A DNA stretch of 6,479 nucleotides, taken from an uncultured Collinsella sp. (GTDB taxonomy: Bacteria > Actinomycetota > Coriobacteriia > Coriobacteriales > Coriobacteriaceae). The notes under the pieces are model-generated. The model saw only the letters and a list, made by a program, of their open reading frames with translations, was not told the origin of the DNA and did no database searches. This document shows positions 6,213-6,479 of the stretch, one piece after another (position 1 is the first letter of the stretch; every line of letters begins with the position of its first letter). A program made the position numbers and the translations under genes. The stretch is taken from positions 1-6,479 of the forward strand of contig UQTD01000086.1 of assembly GCA_900543845.1 (NCBI GenBank), written 5' to 3'.

Positions 6213-6479
6213 ATGGATTCCAAAAGACTTGCCGAGATAGCCGATGTGATGGAGGACCGCGGCCTCACGCGTGTACGCGTTGAGGAGCCCGATGGCACCG
6301 CGGTCGAACTCGAGCGCGCGAGCGCCACGCAGCCGGTTGCCATGCCCATGCCTATGCCGGGTGCCGTGACTGCTCCGGCGGTGGCTCCTGTCGCCATGGC
6401 CATGCCGGACATGGTGAGGAACATCAGGGCAAGGCAAAGAATGGCGGCAATGCTGCGCAGCAGCCGGTTTTTATTCTTC
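6213..6479 (+). CDS. accB: Biotin carboxyl carrier protein of acetyl-CoA carboxylase, N-terminal part, possible frameshift
   Basis: AccB carries carboxybiotin between the biotin carboxylase and carboxyltransferase of acetyl-CoA carboxylase. Only the first part is in the window. Residues 1-36 (MDSKRLAEIADVMEDRG, then a short RVRVEEPDGTAVELER strand pair) fit the AccB N-terminal domain, and residues 41-65 form the typical Pro/Ala/Met-rich linker. The biotinyl domain with its AMKM lysine would lie beyond 6479. The ATG has AGGAG 7 nt upstream, inside the end of fabF; the gap to the fabF stop is 3 nt. Past codon 67 (6411) the frame gives an arginine-rich tail using three AGG and one AGA codon, ending RFLFF, which does not look like an AccB linker. 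The -1 frame from 6413 instead gives GEEHQGKAKNGGNAAQQ, a plausible hydrophilic linker, and stays open to the edge. A 1-nt loss near 6400-6414, real or from sequencing, is therefore suspected. The identity rests on the N-terminal pattern and operon position. Confidence 0.78.
   Translation, partial: MDSKRLAEIADVMEDRGLTRVRVEEPDGTAVELERASATQPVAMPMPMPGAVTAPAVAPVAMAMPDMVRNIRARQRMAAMLRSSRFLFF

Noticed and set aside
4926..6437. A 503-codon open frame on the minus strand opposite fabF.
   Set aside because: It is fully antisense to a clearly conserved fabF, is rich in Arg, His and Gly as expected from the complement of GC-rich codons, and shows no family resemblance. Such antisense frames are common in GC-rich genes.

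Overview
This window holds a housekeeping type II fatty acid synthesis (FAS II) locus. A biotin protein ligase gene on the minus strand is transcribed away from a plus-strand operon. G+C is high and the wobble position is GC-rich. The operon order fabH-acpP-fabK-fabD-fabG-fabF-accB is the order known from Streptococcus pneumoniae and relatives, but the base composition is far too GC-rich for a streptococcus. Together with the protein style this suggests a high-GC anaerobe of the Coriobacteriia (Collinsella-like). That assignment comes from memory of the group and was not tested by a search.

Layout. Positions 1-55 hold no gene I can support. Positions 56-832 (minus) encode a 258-residue BirA-type ligase without a DNA-binding domain. 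Positions 833-1008 form a 176-bp divergent control region with two near-identical 19-bp direct repeats 48 bp apart, each containing an imperfect palindrome. The second repeat lies just before the fabH ribosome binding site. From 1009 to the window end, seven plus-strand genes are packed with gaps of 2 to 52 bp and one 13-bp overlap (fabK/fabD), as expected for one transcript.

How the genes work together. AccB, once biotinylated by the ligase, carries CO2 for acetyl-CoA carboxylase, which makes malonyl-CoA. FabD moves malonyl to the acyl carrier protein AcpP. FabH starts chains from an acyl-CoA plus malonyl-ACP, and FabF extends them. FabG reduces the 3-ketoacyl-ACP, and FabK performs the final enoyl reduction with FMN. 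The dehydratase (FabZ or FabA type) and the other carboxylase subunits are absent from the window; by analogy with the streptococcal cluster they would lie downstream.

All six complete FAS genes keep their catalytic residues. Two points deserve a second look: the paired repeats as a probable operator for an unlinked regulator, and a possible 1-nt frameshift in the accB linker near 6400-6414. I see no mobile element, CRISPR array, RNA gene or novel multi-gene system.
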